Of a stretch of 64,000 nucleotides of DNA, positions 9,770 through 19,100 are shown piece after piece (position 1 is the first letter of the stretch; every line of letters starts with the position of its first letter). Below the pieces are notes generated by a model. That model was not told the DNA's origin, ran no database searches, and was given only the letters and a program-made list of their open reading frames with translations. The DNA is from Paludibacteraceae bacterium (GTDB lineage Bacteria; Bacteroidota; Bacteroidia; Bacteroidales; Paludibacteraceae): assembly GCA_017461505.1 (NCBI GenBank), contig JAFTXV010000007.1, forward strand, positions 248,001 to 312,000. Direction: 5' to 3'. Both the position numbers and the translations under genes were made by a program.

Positions 9770-9835
9770 ATTTTACGTACCATATACGTAGGATATACGT
9801 AATATATACGTAGGATATACGTAAGATAAACGTAA
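9770..9835. repeat. 11-bp ACGT array, copy 1
   Basis: ACGT occurs at 9775, 9786, 9797, 9808, 9819 and 9830, exactly every 11 bases. Typical units are CATATACGTAG, GATATACGTAA, GATAAACGTAA. The 3' flank (TTTACCGAA at 9847-9855) is also shared with a second copy at 60221-60297. Here it sits in the leader of the 9870 gene. Confidence 0.9.
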
Positions 9836-9869
9836 TATTTAGCAAACTTTACCGAAACACTACAGAGCC

Positions 9870-10211
9870 ATGGCTAAGATTCAAACCATCCATCCCATCG
9901 CCTCTATCTCAGGAGCGATCGTCAAAGCAGAAAGCACCTACTTCCGAACAAGAAACGGCAAGGTGCATGTCTATAAGGTTACCCGACCTTTCGAAGGACA
10001 ACCATCAGAACAACAAAACGCCATGCGTCAAGATTTCGGCGCATGTGTCAAACAAGCAGGTATCATCCTCCGCACACCTGAACTAAGAGAGGAATGGCAA
10101 CTCCGCTACAACACCTACCTCCAAGATGTTCAAACACACCCTAACCGCCACAAAAAACCTTCATCCACACTGCGCGGCTTTATTATTTCACAATTGCACA
10201 AAAAACCTTAA
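9870..10211 (+). CDS. Small basic protein of unknown function
   Basis: This 113-residue protein starts MAKIQTIHPIASISGAIVKA and has no signal peptide or membrane segment, so it should be cytoplasmic. It is rich in Arg, Lys and Gln (RTRNGKVHVYKVTRPF) with a basic C-terminus (PNRHKKPSS). The composition would suit nucleic-acid binding, but I recognise no domain and give no function. It has its own promoter at 9727-9758 and an unusual leader made of an 11-bp tandem array. It is followed 42 bases later by the SGNH hydrolase gene, so the two may be co-transcribed. Confidence 0.75.
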   Translation: MAKIQTIHPIASISGAIVKAESTYFRTRNGKVHVYKVTRPFEGQPSEQQNAMRQDFGACVKQAGIILRTPELREEWQLRYNTYLQDVQTHPNRHKKPSSTLRGFIISQLHKKP

Positions 10212-10253
10212 TTCACCCGATTTCAACGTAAAATTATCATAAGAGACACATAT

Positions 10254-10904
10254 ATGAAACGTACTATTCTCTTTCTTTTCTTGGCAGCAACCACTGTATT
10301 TGTTATTGCACAAAGTCAATGGGCTCAATACAACCGTTATGCCGCCCAAAATGACTCAATCTGTTCACGCCCTAAAGCTGTGTTAATGGGTAATTCCATC
10401 ACGGACGGTTGGGCTGCAAAACGCCCTGAATTCTTCAAAACACACGATTTCATCGGGCGCGGTATTAGCGGACAAGTCACCTCACAAATGCTTTGTCGCT
10501 TTCAAGCCGATGTGATAGCCCTCAAACCAAAGATGGTTATCATTATGGCTGGCACCAATGACATTGCACTCAACAATGGATACATTGCTCACGAGCACAT
10601 CCTACAAAATCTACAGTCTATGTGCGAGTTAGCCAAATACCACCACATTCGCCCTATCTTATGTTCGGTACTCCCTGCAGCAGGTTTCAGATGGCGCCCA
10701 GAACTCACACCCGCAGAAGACATCAAACGCCTCAACGAGATGATCAAAGCATACGCTAAAGCTAATAAAATTAAGTATATAGACTATTATTCTGCACTTG
10801 CTGATGAGTATGGCGGATTACCAAAGAAGTATGCCGAAGATGGAGTACACCCTAATGATATTTGTTACGAAATAATGGAGCAGATCTTGCTCAAAAGTCT
10901 ATAA
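10254..10904 (+). CDS. Secreted SGNH/GDSL-type hydrolase
   Basis: This 216-residue enzyme carries all four SGNH blocks: GNSITDGW (46-53, nucleophile Ser48), GRGISGQ (68-74), AGTND (99-103) and DGVHPND (196-202, catalytic Asp196 and His199). Family members are esterases or lipases acting on acylated sugars, lipids or peptidoglycan acetyl groups; the substrate cannot be read here. MKRTILFLFLAATTVFVIAQ is a cleavable signal peptide, so it is exported. It is probably transcribed with the 9870 gene. Confidence 0.92.
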   Translation: MKRTILFLFLAATTVFVIAQSQWAQYNRYAAQNDSICSRPKAVLMGNSITDGWAAKRPEFFKTHDFIGRGISGQVTSQMLCRFQADVIALKPKMVIIMAGTNDIALNNGYIAHEHILQNLQSMCELAKYHHIRPILCSVLPAAGFRWRPELTPAEDIKRLNEMIKAYAKANKIKYIDYYSALADEYGGLPKKYAEDGVHPNDICYEIMEQILLKSL

Positions 10905-10948
10905 TATAGTTTGTTTTCTAAGAAAAAGTGCAAAAAAACGCATAAATA

Positions 10949-10980
10949 TTTGGTCAATTCAAAAAAAAGCAGTACCTTTG
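10949..10980 (+). promoter_or_regulatory. Promoter of rpsF operon
   Basis: TTTGG at 10949-10953 and TACCTTTG at 10973-10980, with an eight-A tract between them. The stretch from about 10947 to 10991 matches the rpsP promoter (reverse strand, 29301-29345) at 42 of 45 positions, including the first transcribed bases GCACGCTTTTTCG. Confidence 0.9.
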
Positions 10981-11012
10981 CACGCTTTTTCGCGCGTTCG
11001 CGTAAAAAAATA

Positions 11013-11052
11013 TTTAACTATACTGAACAATTTTGAACCACGTTGAACGCCG
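11013..11052. repeat. Four 10-bp degenerate repeats in rpsF leader
   Basis: Units TTTAACTATA, CTGAACAATT, TTGAACCACG, TTGAACGCCG; TGAAC recurs at 11024, 11034 and 11044 with TTAAC at 11014. The array lies in the untranslated leader, 14 bases before a separate 7-bp array. Confidence 0.65.
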
Positions 11053-11065
11053 ATAGGCAAAAATA

Positions 11066-11093
11066 TTAACTATTAATTATTAACTATTAACTA
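11066..11093. repeat. Four 7-bp repeats before rpsF
   Basis: Units TTAACTA, TTAATTA, TTAACTA, TTAACTA start at 11066, 11073, 11080 and 11087. The array ends 10 bases before the rpsF ATG, in the place of a ribosome binding site; no Shine-Dalgarno sequence is visible. Confidence 0.85.
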
Positions 11094-11103
11094 ATCAAAC
11101 ATT

Positions 11104-11460
11104 ATGTTAAATCATTACGAAGCCGCTTTCGTGTTGACTCCCGTTTTGTCTGAACCACAGATGAAGGAAGCGGTTGACAAATTCGAGAAACTTCTCGTGG
11201 AGAATGGCGGTACCATTCTTAACCGTGAGGAGTGGGGTTTGAAGAAATTGGCTTACCCTATCCAAGGCAAAACAACGGGATTCTACGCCTTGCTGCAATT
11301 TGATGTAGAACCTGAGTTGATTGCAAAGCTCGAGACAGCATTCCGTCGTGATGAGCGCGTATTGCGTTTCCTCACTACCCGTCTTGACAAGTACGCATTT
11401 GAGTATTCTCAAAAGCGTCGTAACGCAAATGTTAAACCAGTAGAACAAGAGGAGGCTTAA
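11104..11460 (+). CDS. rpsF: 30S ribosomal protein bS6
   Basis: bS6 (118 residues) binds 16S rRNA together with bS18 in the platform of the small subunit. The N-terminus [20 protein letters not shown] and the segment RREERV-like [20 protein letters not shown] are typical. It is the first gene of the conserved rpsF-rpsR-rplI order and ends 2 bases before rpsR. The long leader (about 120 bases) could hold the S6:S18 autoregulatory site known in other bacteria; GCCGATAGGC at 11050-11059 is a possible CCG-containing hairpin, which is inference. Confidence 0.98.
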   Translation: MLNHYEAAFVLTPVLSEPQMKEAVDKFEKLLVENGGTILNREEWGLKKLAYPIQGKTTGFYALLQFDVEPELIAKLETAFRRDERVLRFLTTRLDKYAFEYSQKRRNANVKPVEQEEA

Positions 11461-11462
11461 TC

Positions 11463-11729
11463 ATGGCACAAAATGACGAAATTCGCTATTTGACCCCAAA
11501 GACCAACGAGGCAAAGAAGAAAAAGTACTGCCGTTTCCAAAAGAGCGGTATCAAGTACATCGATTACAAAGATCCTGAGTTCCTCAAGAAGTTCCTCAAC
11601 GAGCAAGGTAAGATCCTTCCTCGCCGTATCACAGGTACTAGCTTGAAGTATCAACGCAAGGTAGCTCAAGCCGTGAAGAAAGCACGTCACTTGGCTTTGC
11701 TCCCATACGTAACCGATATGATGAAATAA
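11463..11729 (+). CDS. rpsR: 30S ribosomal protein bS18
   Basis: bS18 (88 residues) forms a heterodimer with bS6 on the small subunit. The core [20 protein letters not shown] and [20 protein letters not shown] is typical. It starts 3 bases after the rpsF stop with the overlap-like spacing usual for this operon. Only one cysteine is left, so it is not a zinc-binding form. Confidence 0.98.
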   Translation: MAQNDEIRYLTPKTNEAKKKKYCRFQKSGIKYIDYKDPEFLKKFLNEQGKILPRRITGTSLKYQRKVAQAVKKARHLALLPYVTDMMK

Positions 11730-11786
11730 TCGTTCGAGTTAAACGAGAAAAGAAGTTATTAATCATTTAATGAGAAAGGAAACATC

Positions 11787-12233
11787 ATGGAAGTAATTTT
11801 GATTCAAGACGTAGCTAACTTGGGCTACAAGAACGATATCGTTAAGGTAAAAGATGGTTACGGTCGTAACTACCTCATCCCTAACCGTTTGGCTGTGATT
11901 GCTAACGATAGCAACCGCAAACAATTGGCAGAGAACCTCAAACAACAAGCACACAAGATCGCTAAACTCCTTGCTGACGCACAAGCATTGGCAGAGAAAT
12001 TGGCTAACACCGTTATCACCGTGGCTGTAAAGGCTAACGAGGACGGCAAGATCTTCGGTACTGTTACTACAGCTCAAGTGGCTGAGGCATTGGCTGCTCA
12101 AGGTATTGAGATTGACAAGAAAGTGATTACCATCGACGAGGCAGTGAAAGTATTGGGCGAAGCTACCGCTACCGCTAAACTTCACCGCGAGGTAAAAGCT
12201 GAAATTAAGTTGAACGTTGTTGCTGCTGAATAA
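11787..12233 (+). CDS. rplI: 50S ribosomal protein bL9
   Basis: bL9 (148 residues) is a large-subunit protein with two RNA-binding domains joined by a long helix. The N-terminal signature EVILIQDVANLGYKNDIVKV and GYGRNYLIPNRLA are intact, and the length matches the family. AGAAAGGA lies upstream of the ATG. Third gene of the rpsF operon. Confidence 0.98.
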   Translation: MEVILIQDVANLGYKNDIVKVKDGYGRNYLIPNRLAVIANDSNRKQLAENLKQQAHKIAKLLADAQALAEKLANTVITVAVKANEDGKIFGTVTTAQVAEALAAQGIEIDKKVITIDEAVKVLGEATATAKLHREVKAEIKLNVVAAE

Positions 12234-12257
12234 GCGCTAAAGAAAGGAAACAAAAGT

Positions 12258-12509
12258 ATGAAAAAAGGAATTCATCCAGAGAACTACCGCGTTGTAGTTT
12301 TCAAAGATATGTCCGATGGAACACAGTTCTTCAGTCGCTCTACAGCTAACACGAAGGACACCATCGAGATCGATGGCACTACCTATCCACTCATCAAGTT
12401 GGAAATCTCCAACACCAGTCACCCATTCTATACTGGTAAATCTAAACTTGTGGATACCGCAGGTCGTGTTGATAAGTTTATGTCTCGCTACGGCAACCGC
12501 CGCAAGTAA
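12258..12509 (+). CDS. rpmE2: 50S ribosomal protein bL31, type B (zinc-independent)
   Basis: This 83-residue protein ([20 protein letters not shown]) is bL31 type B. It has none of the Cys pairs that bind zinc in the type A paralogue. Type B forms usually replace type A under zinc limitation, but in Bacteroidetes it is often the only copy and constitutive. Here it is the last gene of the rpsF-rpsR-rplI run, 24 bases after rplI with AGAAAGGAAAC upstream, and is followed by a strong terminator. Confidence 0.96.
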   Translation: MKKGIHPENYRVVVFKDMSDGTQFFSRSTANTKDTIEIDGTTYPLIKLEISNTSHPFYTGKSKLVDTAGRVDKFMSRYGNRRK

Positions 12510-12524
12510 TCATACAACAGCGAA

Positions 12525-12549
12525 AGGCGAGCTTCGGCTCGCCTTTTTT
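12525..12549 (+). terminator. Terminator of rpsF operon
   Basis: AGGCGAGC, loop TTCG, GCTCGCCT, then a run of Ts: an 8-bp stem with a stable UUCG tetraloop. Confidence 0.95.
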
Positions 12550-12552
12550 ATC

Positions 12553-12594
12553 TCTTACGCTTTACACCATACACTCTACACCTTACACTAAACA
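12553..12594. repeat. Six 7-bp repeats directly before the PnuC-like gene
   Basis: Units TCTTACG, CTTTACA, CCATACA, CTCTACA, CCTTACA, CTAAACA; ACG/ACA falls at 12557, 12564, 12571, 12578, 12585 and 12592. The array fills the gap between the terminator and the ATG at 12596. The last unit, CTAAACA, is the unit seen at 45214 and 57868. Confidence 0.85.
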
Positions 12595-12595
12595 C

Positions 12596-13342
12596 ATGAA
12601 AAAGATTCTTTGGCAAGATTTTGGAAAGCAGATGTTACTATCAATTGGTATCTTCTCTGTGCTATTCCTTATATTATATATAGTGGAGTGGTTGATCCCT
12701 TCGCTGCAAGGTACGTTGCTTCAATGGCAAAGTCCTGCTTTCATTGTGGGTATTCCTGCCAGTGTGATAGGTGTAGGGTATGTACTCACTATTCGCAATC
12801 CTCAAAATTATATAGGTTTTGTAGGTGGCATTGCAATGGCATTGCTATTGGCAACTCAATTCTATTTACAAGGTAATCTCGACCTTGTATTTCTGCAACT
12901 GGTAGTATTCATCCCATTTATGGTACTATCATTGATTCGTTGGCGACGCCTTACACTATGTCCTCAACATACCAACCAACCATTCGTACCAGAGTGGTTG
13001 CCTCGCAAACAACTATATTTGTCATTGATTATATTGCTTGCTATTCTCATTGCTGATTATATACTCGCCACTTTGGTGATTCAGCAGGATGCATGGAACG
13101 AAAATATACTCATCAAACTCATGGGAGGACTGATGATTGCGTCTTCCACATTAGCCAACTTCATCCTTATTTACCAGAAGATCGATGCTTGGGTTTGGTG
13201 GGTGTTATATGCTTTATCGGGCATCGTCTTGTACATTTTAATCGGAAACATCTTTTCTATAGTACTCTTCATCGTATTCTTGATAATCAACGGAAGCGTA
13301 GGTATATCCTGGATACAACTACGCAAGTCTTTGAAAAAATAA
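12596..13342 (+). CDS. PnuC-family vitamin transporter-like membrane protein
   Basis: This 248-residue inner-membrane protein has about seven helices. The C-terminal half has the PnuC pattern: IDAWVWWVLYALSGIVLYIL and a final helix ending GSVGISWIQLRKS, with an earlier NPQNYIGFVGGIAMALLLAT segment. PnuC proteins move vitamin B precursors (nicotinamide riboside, or thiamine and riboflavin in related forms) by facilitated diffusion. Bacteroidetes often use such a carrier for thiamine, and a TPP-controlled TonB receptor lies 7 kb away, but no riboswitch precedes this gene, so the substrate is open. No promoter or Shine-Dalgarno is visible behind the rpsF terminator; a 7-bp array fills the leader. 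Confidence 0.72.
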   Translation: MKKILWQDFGKQMLLSIGIFSVLFLILYIVEWLIPSLQGTLLQWQSPAFIVGIPASVIGVGYVLTIRNPQNYIGFVGGIAMALLLATQFYLQGNLDLVFLQLVVFIPFMVLSLIRWRRLTLCPQHTNQPFVPEWLPRKQLYLSLIILLAILIADYILATLVIQQDAWNENILIKLMGGLMIASSTLANFILIYQKIDAWVWWVLYALSGIVLYILIGNIFSIVLFIVFLIINGSVGISWIQLRKSLKK

Positions 13343-13364
13343 ATCATTCAATCAACGATTTTTC

Positions 13365-13395
13365 TTGCTATATTCAAAATAATTCACTACCTTTG
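13365..13395 (+). promoter_or_regulatory. Promoter of the pseudouridine synthase gene
   Basis: TTGC at 13365-13368 and TACCTTTG at 13388-13395. The leader to the ATG at 13452 is about 50 bases. Confidence 0.85.
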
Positions 13396-13451
13396 CAAGC
13401 GTAATCAATGAAGATTAGTCAGTAGGTTAGTTTTGAAACTCAAACAAACGA

Positions 13452-14378
13452 ATGAAACGCAAACAAGATACATCTTTTAGGGTGGAAGCGGCAACAGAGT
13501 TGATGCCCTTTCTACTATCCAAACTAGGCGGAATGACCCGCACTAGTGTGAAGCAGCTGCTTAGTCAGCGACGTGTGACCGTCAATGCAGGTATTCAAAC
13601 CCGTCATGATACTCCGCTCAAAGCAGGCGACAAGGTACAAGTACTACAAGGTAGAGGCAATATAGAATTACGCCACCCAAAATTACGTGTAATCTATGAG
13701 GATGACGCACTTATAGTAGTGGAAAAGAAGAACGGATTACTCACCGTGCCTTACAACCCAAAAAGTAGCGAGATGACAGCTTACTCTATCCTCAAAGAGT
13801 ATGTAAAGAAACAATCACGCTCAGCAACCGTGCATGTAGTACATCGTCTTGACCGCGAGACGAGTGGTGTGTTGGTATTTGCTAAATCCGCTGAACTGCA
13901 AGAGTATATGCGTACCTACTGGAAGCAACTAGTGACTAAACGCACGTATGCGGCTGTAGTGGAGGGACATCTAGATAAGACAGAAGGAACGATTACCACT
14001 TGGCTTACAGAGGACTCACATACGGGCATGGTATATTCATCTCCAAAAGACGATGGCGGACAAAAAGCCATAACACACTACAAGGTGATTAACGCAACGA
14101 GTATCGGGGAAGGTGATCAAGAGATGCCTATCTCGCTCGTTGAGTTGAATCTAGAGACAGGACGCACGAATCAAATCCGTGTTCATATGCAAAGCATAGG
14201 TCATCCCGTGATAGGCGACAGAAAGTATGGTCATGGCAATGAGTTTTCTCCAATAGATCGCTTGTGCTTGCACGCCCGCACATTGGAGTTTATTCACCCT
14301 ATGACCGAAAAGAAAGTTCGCTTTGAAACCCCATTGCCAAAGGAATTTTCGAAAGCTATTACAGAAAAAACGAAGTAA
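13452..14378 (+). CDS. RluA-family pseudouridine synthase with S4 domain
   Basis: This 308-residue enzyme converts uridine to pseudouridine in rRNA or tRNA. An N-terminal S4 RNA-binding domain (about 15-70; GGMTRTSVKQLLSQRRVTVN) precedes the catalytic domain, whose motif HRLDRETSGV at 131-140 contains catalytic Asp134. The motif ETGRTNQIRVHM marks the C-terminal part. The length fits RluC/RluD-type members, but the target uridines cannot be read from sequence. It stands alone behind its own promoter and precedes the regulator gene on the same strand by more than 200 bases. Confidence 0.93.
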   Translation: MKRKQDTSFRVEAATELMPFLLSKLGGMTRTSVKQLLSQRRVTVNAGIQTRHDTPLKAGDKVQVLQGRGNIELRHPKLRVIYEDDALIVVEKKNGLLTVPYNPKSSEMTAYSILKEYVKKQSRSATVHVVHRLDRETSGVLVFAKSAELQEYMRTYWKQLVTKRTYAAVVEGHLDKTEGTITTWLTEDSHTGMVYSSPKDDGGQKAITHYKVINATSIGEGDQEMPISLVELNLETGRTNQIRVHMQSIGHPVIGDRKYGHGNEFSPIDRLCLHARTLEFIHPMTEKKVRFETPLPKEFSKAITEKTK

Positions 14379-14462
14379 ACTATAAACGAACAAACACAAA
14401 CAGAGGATATGTCAAATTTGATATATCCTCTTCTTATATGCCAACCTCTCTCCAATTTCATC

Positions 14463-14566
14463 TGTACAAAATCCCCACAACTACCATATAATCAATCTTT
14501 TTTATCGCAAAATCATGTACATTCACTCAACATACTTGCTCACATCCAAGATTTTCACTACCTTTG
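14463..14566 (+). promoter_or_regulatory. Promoter and putative operator of the first TPR/HTH regulator
   Basis: The -7 box TACCTTTG is at 14559-14566 and TTG at 14536. TGTACA palindromes lie at 14463 and 14516, and ATCAAT at 14491. These three elements and the -33 stand at the same offsets as in the promoter of the next gene (16012-16115). This suggests that one regulator binds both, most simply the product of the 14595 gene. Confidence 0.75.
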
Positions 14567-14594
14567 CAAACGAAATCACCAAACACACTGCCTT

Positions 14595-16007
14595 ATGTCG
14601 CCAATCCGTCATCTCACCTTTATGCTCCTCTGCCTGTTTTTAACTTCTTGTGGCTACACTACCCGCTACCAAGAAGCGCAAACCACTATCGCCGTGGCAG
14701 ATAGTTTAGACCAACACGAGCACCTACTCTATCCCGACACCGCAGCACTTCAACAATCTATCCGCACGCTCAACAACCCTTTCGGCAAACTCTTTACACA
14801 CAACCAACTCGGCAAAGCGCACTACTACATCGGACGCCATCTCAGTCTTAACGCCCATATCACCCAAGCCGCAGCGCACTATATCGCTGCCGACCGCGCA
14901 CAGATAGATGATCCTATCTATCGCGGGCGTATCAACTCCTGCATAGCGCATATAGCCAAACAAAACGAGAGCGATAGCCTTGCTCTTATCTTCTTCCTTC
15001 GTGCCAACGATGCCTTCAAGGCTAGCGGCAAGGACTGGTACTACGCGCATACCCTGTTGGATGTCAGTGAGTTCCATACCTATCTCCACCACTTCGAAGA
15101 GGCAGACAGCATACTCCATCTCGCTGCCTCCTACAACATAGACGACTACTACCTCGCGCGCTTCTACGAGACCAAAGGCCTCTATTTCTACGAGCAACTC
15201 CAATATGATTCTGCCCTCCACCACTTCCACCACGCCTTAAACCTCTGGCAATACGAAGAAGACCGCCTCTATACATATAAGAAACTCATGCAAGTCTATC
15301 TCGACATGGGCGACCAAGCATCGGCTTTGCCTTACGCACAAATCATCGTGGAGCAGTCCGCTACGCCCAACGAGTTGGTTAATGCCTACTACTGCCTCAT
15401 GCAGGATGCCAAGGCCAACAACGATATTGAGCGACTGAGCCGTTATGCCCACGCACGCCAAGATGCCAACCGCCTGCTCAACGCACAAGTGGGCAAGTAT
15501 CACGGCGCACTCACCCTGCTCAGAGAGCATCTGGCAAATCCCCATCCCTACCGATGGGCGTGGATGACGCTCCTATGCCTTCTTGTGGCTTGCTTGCTAT
15601 TGGTCATCGCTATCGTGCTGCACCGCCGACACGCAGCCCGCCGCTTGCAAGTCGCTCATCATCAGATAGAAGACCTATCCATCAGTGCCCAATTGTCCGA
15701 CATCCGCGCCACCTATCCACGCCCTCGCAAACAATGGAACGACTACAACGAGCTAAAGAAAGACTTAGACCTCCAACTCCACGATTGGCTATCTCAGTTG
15801 GAGACCTACCAACTATCCAACCGCGAAAATGTCTTTTGTGCGTATATGCTCCTTTATCCTAATGCTTCATTGGAGGAACTGGCAGATTGGATGCACTACT
15901 CCGCCACAGGTGTCAGCACCTTCAAACGCCGCATCGCACAGAAGATAGGCATTCCCACCCGAGAACTGTATCATTTCCTACATGAGATGCTACAAAGCGA
16001 AAAATAG
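14595..16007 (+). CDS. Transmembrane TPR/HTH one-component regulator (cassette 1)
   Basis: I start this 470-residue protein at 14595, because the promoter at 14559 excludes the longer reading from 14409. Order of parts: signal or lipobox segment FMLLCLFLTSC (Cys19), periplasmic alpha-helical TPR region (about 25-310), one membrane helix near 320-345 (WMTLLCLLVACLLLVIAIVL), a basic coiled-coil, then a C-terminal LuxR-like helix-turn-helix (about 410-465; LEELADWMHYSATGVSTFKR). This is the Bacteroidetes layout of a periplasmic sensor joined to a cytoplasmic DNA-binding domain. A paralogue lies at 46718-48184 with the same order and many identical blocks. The downstream secreted protein gene shares its operator pattern. 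Ligand unknown. Confidence 0.85.
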   Translation: MSPIRHLTFMLLCLFLTSCGYTTRYQEAQTTIAVADSLDQHEHLLYPDTAALQQSIRTLNNPFGKLFTHNQLGKAHYYIGRHLSLNAHITQAAAHYIAADRAQIDDPIYRGRINSCIAHIAKQNESDSLALIFFLRANDAFKASGKDWYYAHTLLDVSEFHTYLHHFEEADSILHLAASYNIDDYYLARFYETKGLYFYEQLQYDSALHHFHHALNLWQYEEDRLYTYKKLMQVYLDMGDQASALPYAQIIVEQSATPNELVNAYYCLMQDAKANNDIERLSRYAHARQDANRLLNAQVGKYHGALTLLREHLANPHPYRWAWMTLLCLLVACLLLVIAIVLHRRHAARRLQVAHHQIEDLSISAQLSDIRATYPRPRKQWNDYNELKKDLDLQLHDWLSQLETYQLSNRENVFCAYMLLYPNASLEELADWMHYSATGVSTFKRRIAQKIGIPTRELYHFLHEMLQSEK

Positions 16008-16011
16008 AAAC

Positions 16012-16115
16012 TGTACATTTTTATTACAAATAATAGATTATCAATACAATACATTTTTATAGTCTGTACAAATGCCTCTGCCTATTGCAGATGTTACCAA
16101 ATTGTACTACCTTTG
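16012..16115 (+). promoter_or_regulatory. Promoter and putative operator of the large secreted protein gene
   Basis: TACCTTTG is at 16108-16115 and TTG at 16085. TGTACA lies at 16012 and 16065 and ATCAAT at 16040, exactly matching the offsets in the 14463-14566 promoter. The 12-mer TTATCAATACAA (16038-16049) also occurs at 48214-48225, upstream of the secreted gene of the second cassette. Confidence 0.78.
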
Positions 16116-16165
16116 CAACAAAATTCAGTTACAACAAAAATGTATAACCTATAAATAATAGCGAT

Positions 16166-19100
16166 ATGAAAACGATCAACTCCTTCCGCAGCAAACTTCT
16201 TGCTCTCACCCTCGCCCTCATGGCAAGTGTGTCAACCTTCGCGTACAAATCCCAGTGGTGCGACAAATGGAATGTCATGTGGTTTGACGGTTTGTTTTTT
16301 GATGAAACAGCAAGAACATCACAATATCGACTAGGAAAAGATACTATCATCGGTGATTATACATATAGCAAATTTACCTCAAGAACTTCCGTACGCTTCA
16401 CCGACGATAGGAAAGTATATGTCTATTATGAAGGCTTTGATGACAACGACCCATACACTCAAGATTTACCAACAGGCGAGTATTTAGCATACGACTTCTC
16501 TGCACAAGTAGGCGACACATTGGAAGTATTCTCTGGGGTTCATTCATATAGTAAGTACAAATGTCTTGTGCGTGAAGTACAAACAGATCCTGAAACCAAG
16601 CTTCGTACCATAACATTATTCCAACTTTTACTTGAAGATACAGATGGAGATGGCGTTGAAGAGGAATATGGCCTTGGAGGAATGACATGGATAGAAGGCG
16701 TTGGCTCACCCAATGGATTTTTAATTAATACTACTCTGCCTGGCGGAGGTCTTTTTACGCTCCTCTGCGCCTATAAAGATGATGAATTGAAATATACAGG
16801 TTCATTTTATGAGCGTTTTGGTTGCAAATACAACGCAGGAGTAGTCAGCGACGACCTTTTCCCAACATTATCTGGATTGCAACGAACAATTTGCCGTGAA
16901 TATTGCGAACAAGCCGACAATAAAACCCGAATTGAACAATATACCAACCTAACAACAAGAACTGAAACTGGTGCCCCATACATATATTGTTCGCCATTTT
17001 TGCTGCGTGAAAAAGATAATAAGATATTGATTTATAGTCGTTCCTTGGATAAAGACCTTGTATTATATGACTTTAATTTGGAAGTAGGAGATTCATTGCC
17101 AATGCTATATATTGACTTTTTTGCCAAAGATGATTGGATTGCAGATCGTGATATGGAGATATGGTATGTAGTAGATTACCACAAAGATTTAGAGGGTAAT
17201 TTACTACCTGCAGACACACTTATAGTTACAGATGTTTCCGCTATCACCCTATTGGACGGCAAAGAATACAAGAAATGGACCTTTAACAACGGAATGGAGT
17301 ATGTAGAAGGCATAGGTAGTTTTGGTAATAGACAATGGTCAGGCGATTTCTTCCAATTGATAGGTAATATGGGCATTCCTGTTAGTTTGCATGGCGAACA
17401 CCTTGTCTGCGTAAGCAAAAACAATAAACTCCTCTACCAGATGGACGATGCAGAAATGGAACGCCTTGGCGCAGAGTGCCTATGCGAAGTAGAAACTTCC
17501 TACAAAGACCAATGGTGCAACCAATGGAATATCCTTGCACATGGCTATTTAGGTCCGCAAGACCCGTTGGTAGCGGCGCGTACGAGCATATTTTGGTTGA
17601 GTAATAATACTGTCAACAGAAATGGTCAAGAGTATATCCCTCTTATGTGCTCATCCAGTAAACCTGATGTAGAATCAACTAATCTCATTGGTGAATTACG
17701 CTTTACAAAAGACAAGCAAGTGTATTTCTATTATGACAACACCGAATACCTGCTCTATGATTTTGATGTACAAGTTGGTGATACATTGGATATTTTTGGA
17801 GGTATTGAACTCTATAGTTATAGTTTTGTTGAGCAAAAGACTTACCCACATGTGATAACTAAAATAGACACGTTGGATGATGGCAGATTGCAAATCACAT
17901 CAGATGCTATAGTTATATTCGAAGATGGCGAGGTCGGGACTTTTGAGGAAAAGCAGCAACAAATATGGATAGAAGGATTAGGATCAATCAATGGTATAGT
18001 TCATACTGGTATCAATCCAGGAATCGCTGGAAATCCTGCTATTGTCATGCTTTGCGCATATCGCGATGATGAGTGTGTTTATAAAACAGATTCTAATGAT
18101 CCATACTGGATTGATTATACGCAACTTGGTTGTGTGTACAACGAAGGTGACTTTATTGAGGGTGCATTCCCTATACTGTCTGGCTTGCAGCGAACAGTTT
18201 GCAATGAGTATTGTGGAGAAACCGAGGATGATAATTCTGCGAATAACACATACAAACAAACATTCGATAGCATATTCTTTGAGAATGACAAACCATATAT
18301 CCTTTGCAATGATTATCTCCTGCGCGAAGAAGATAATAAGATATTGATATATAGCCAACTACTTAATAAAGACCTTGTGTTATATGACTTCACGTTGGAA
18401 GTTGGCGACTCTTTGCCTGCGCTCTATTATGAGTTGCGTGCACACAACGCCATGCAGCAGTGGCTATACAATGGAGATATAGTGGACTATAATAAAGACG
18501 ACGAAGGAACAATATTGCCCGCTGAGACTTTTGTTGTTACAGATATTTCAACAATCACATTGCTCGACGGTAAAGAGTATAAGAAATGGACATTCGACAA
18601 TGGTATGGAGTATGTAGAGGGTATTGGCATGTATGGCGGTCATCGCAATGGTAACTTCTTCGGATTGATTCAGGAAATTGTTGTTCCATGTCACACGGGC
18701 ACACACCTCGTCTGCGTAAGCAAAAACAACCAACTCCTCTACCAAATGGACGATGCCGAAATGGAACGCCTTGGCGCAGAGTGCCTATGCGATTATGACC
18801 GTGGACCACGCAAGGACAATGCTAAAGACGGTCAGATTGGTGGCAGACCAACCCCTACACAATGGAATCAGTTAGAAGTTGTGCTTCGCCAAATGGATAA
18901 CAACCACACTATCCTGCAAGCAGAGACTTTCAGCTACACATTGGAAGACATCTCGCAACAGGTGAACAACAAAACCTATTTCCAACTCGCACGCCAATCC
19001 ACCAAAGATACTGCCACAACCAAGTCCGTAGTAGGTGCACTGCATTTCGGCAAAGATGAAGACAACCGTGTGTACTTCCTCCGCGATGGAGTAGAATATG

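Noticed and set aside
9770-9835. CRISPR array
   Set aside because: Units are 11 bp with no spacers, so it is a plain tandem array.
12596-13342. Thiamine riboswitch control of the PnuC-like gene
   Set aside because: No THI-box landmarks are found between the rpsF terminator and the start codon.
14409-14594. Upstream 62 codons of the first regulator
   Set aside because: They contain the promoter and the putative operator, so they are not transcribed as part of this gene.
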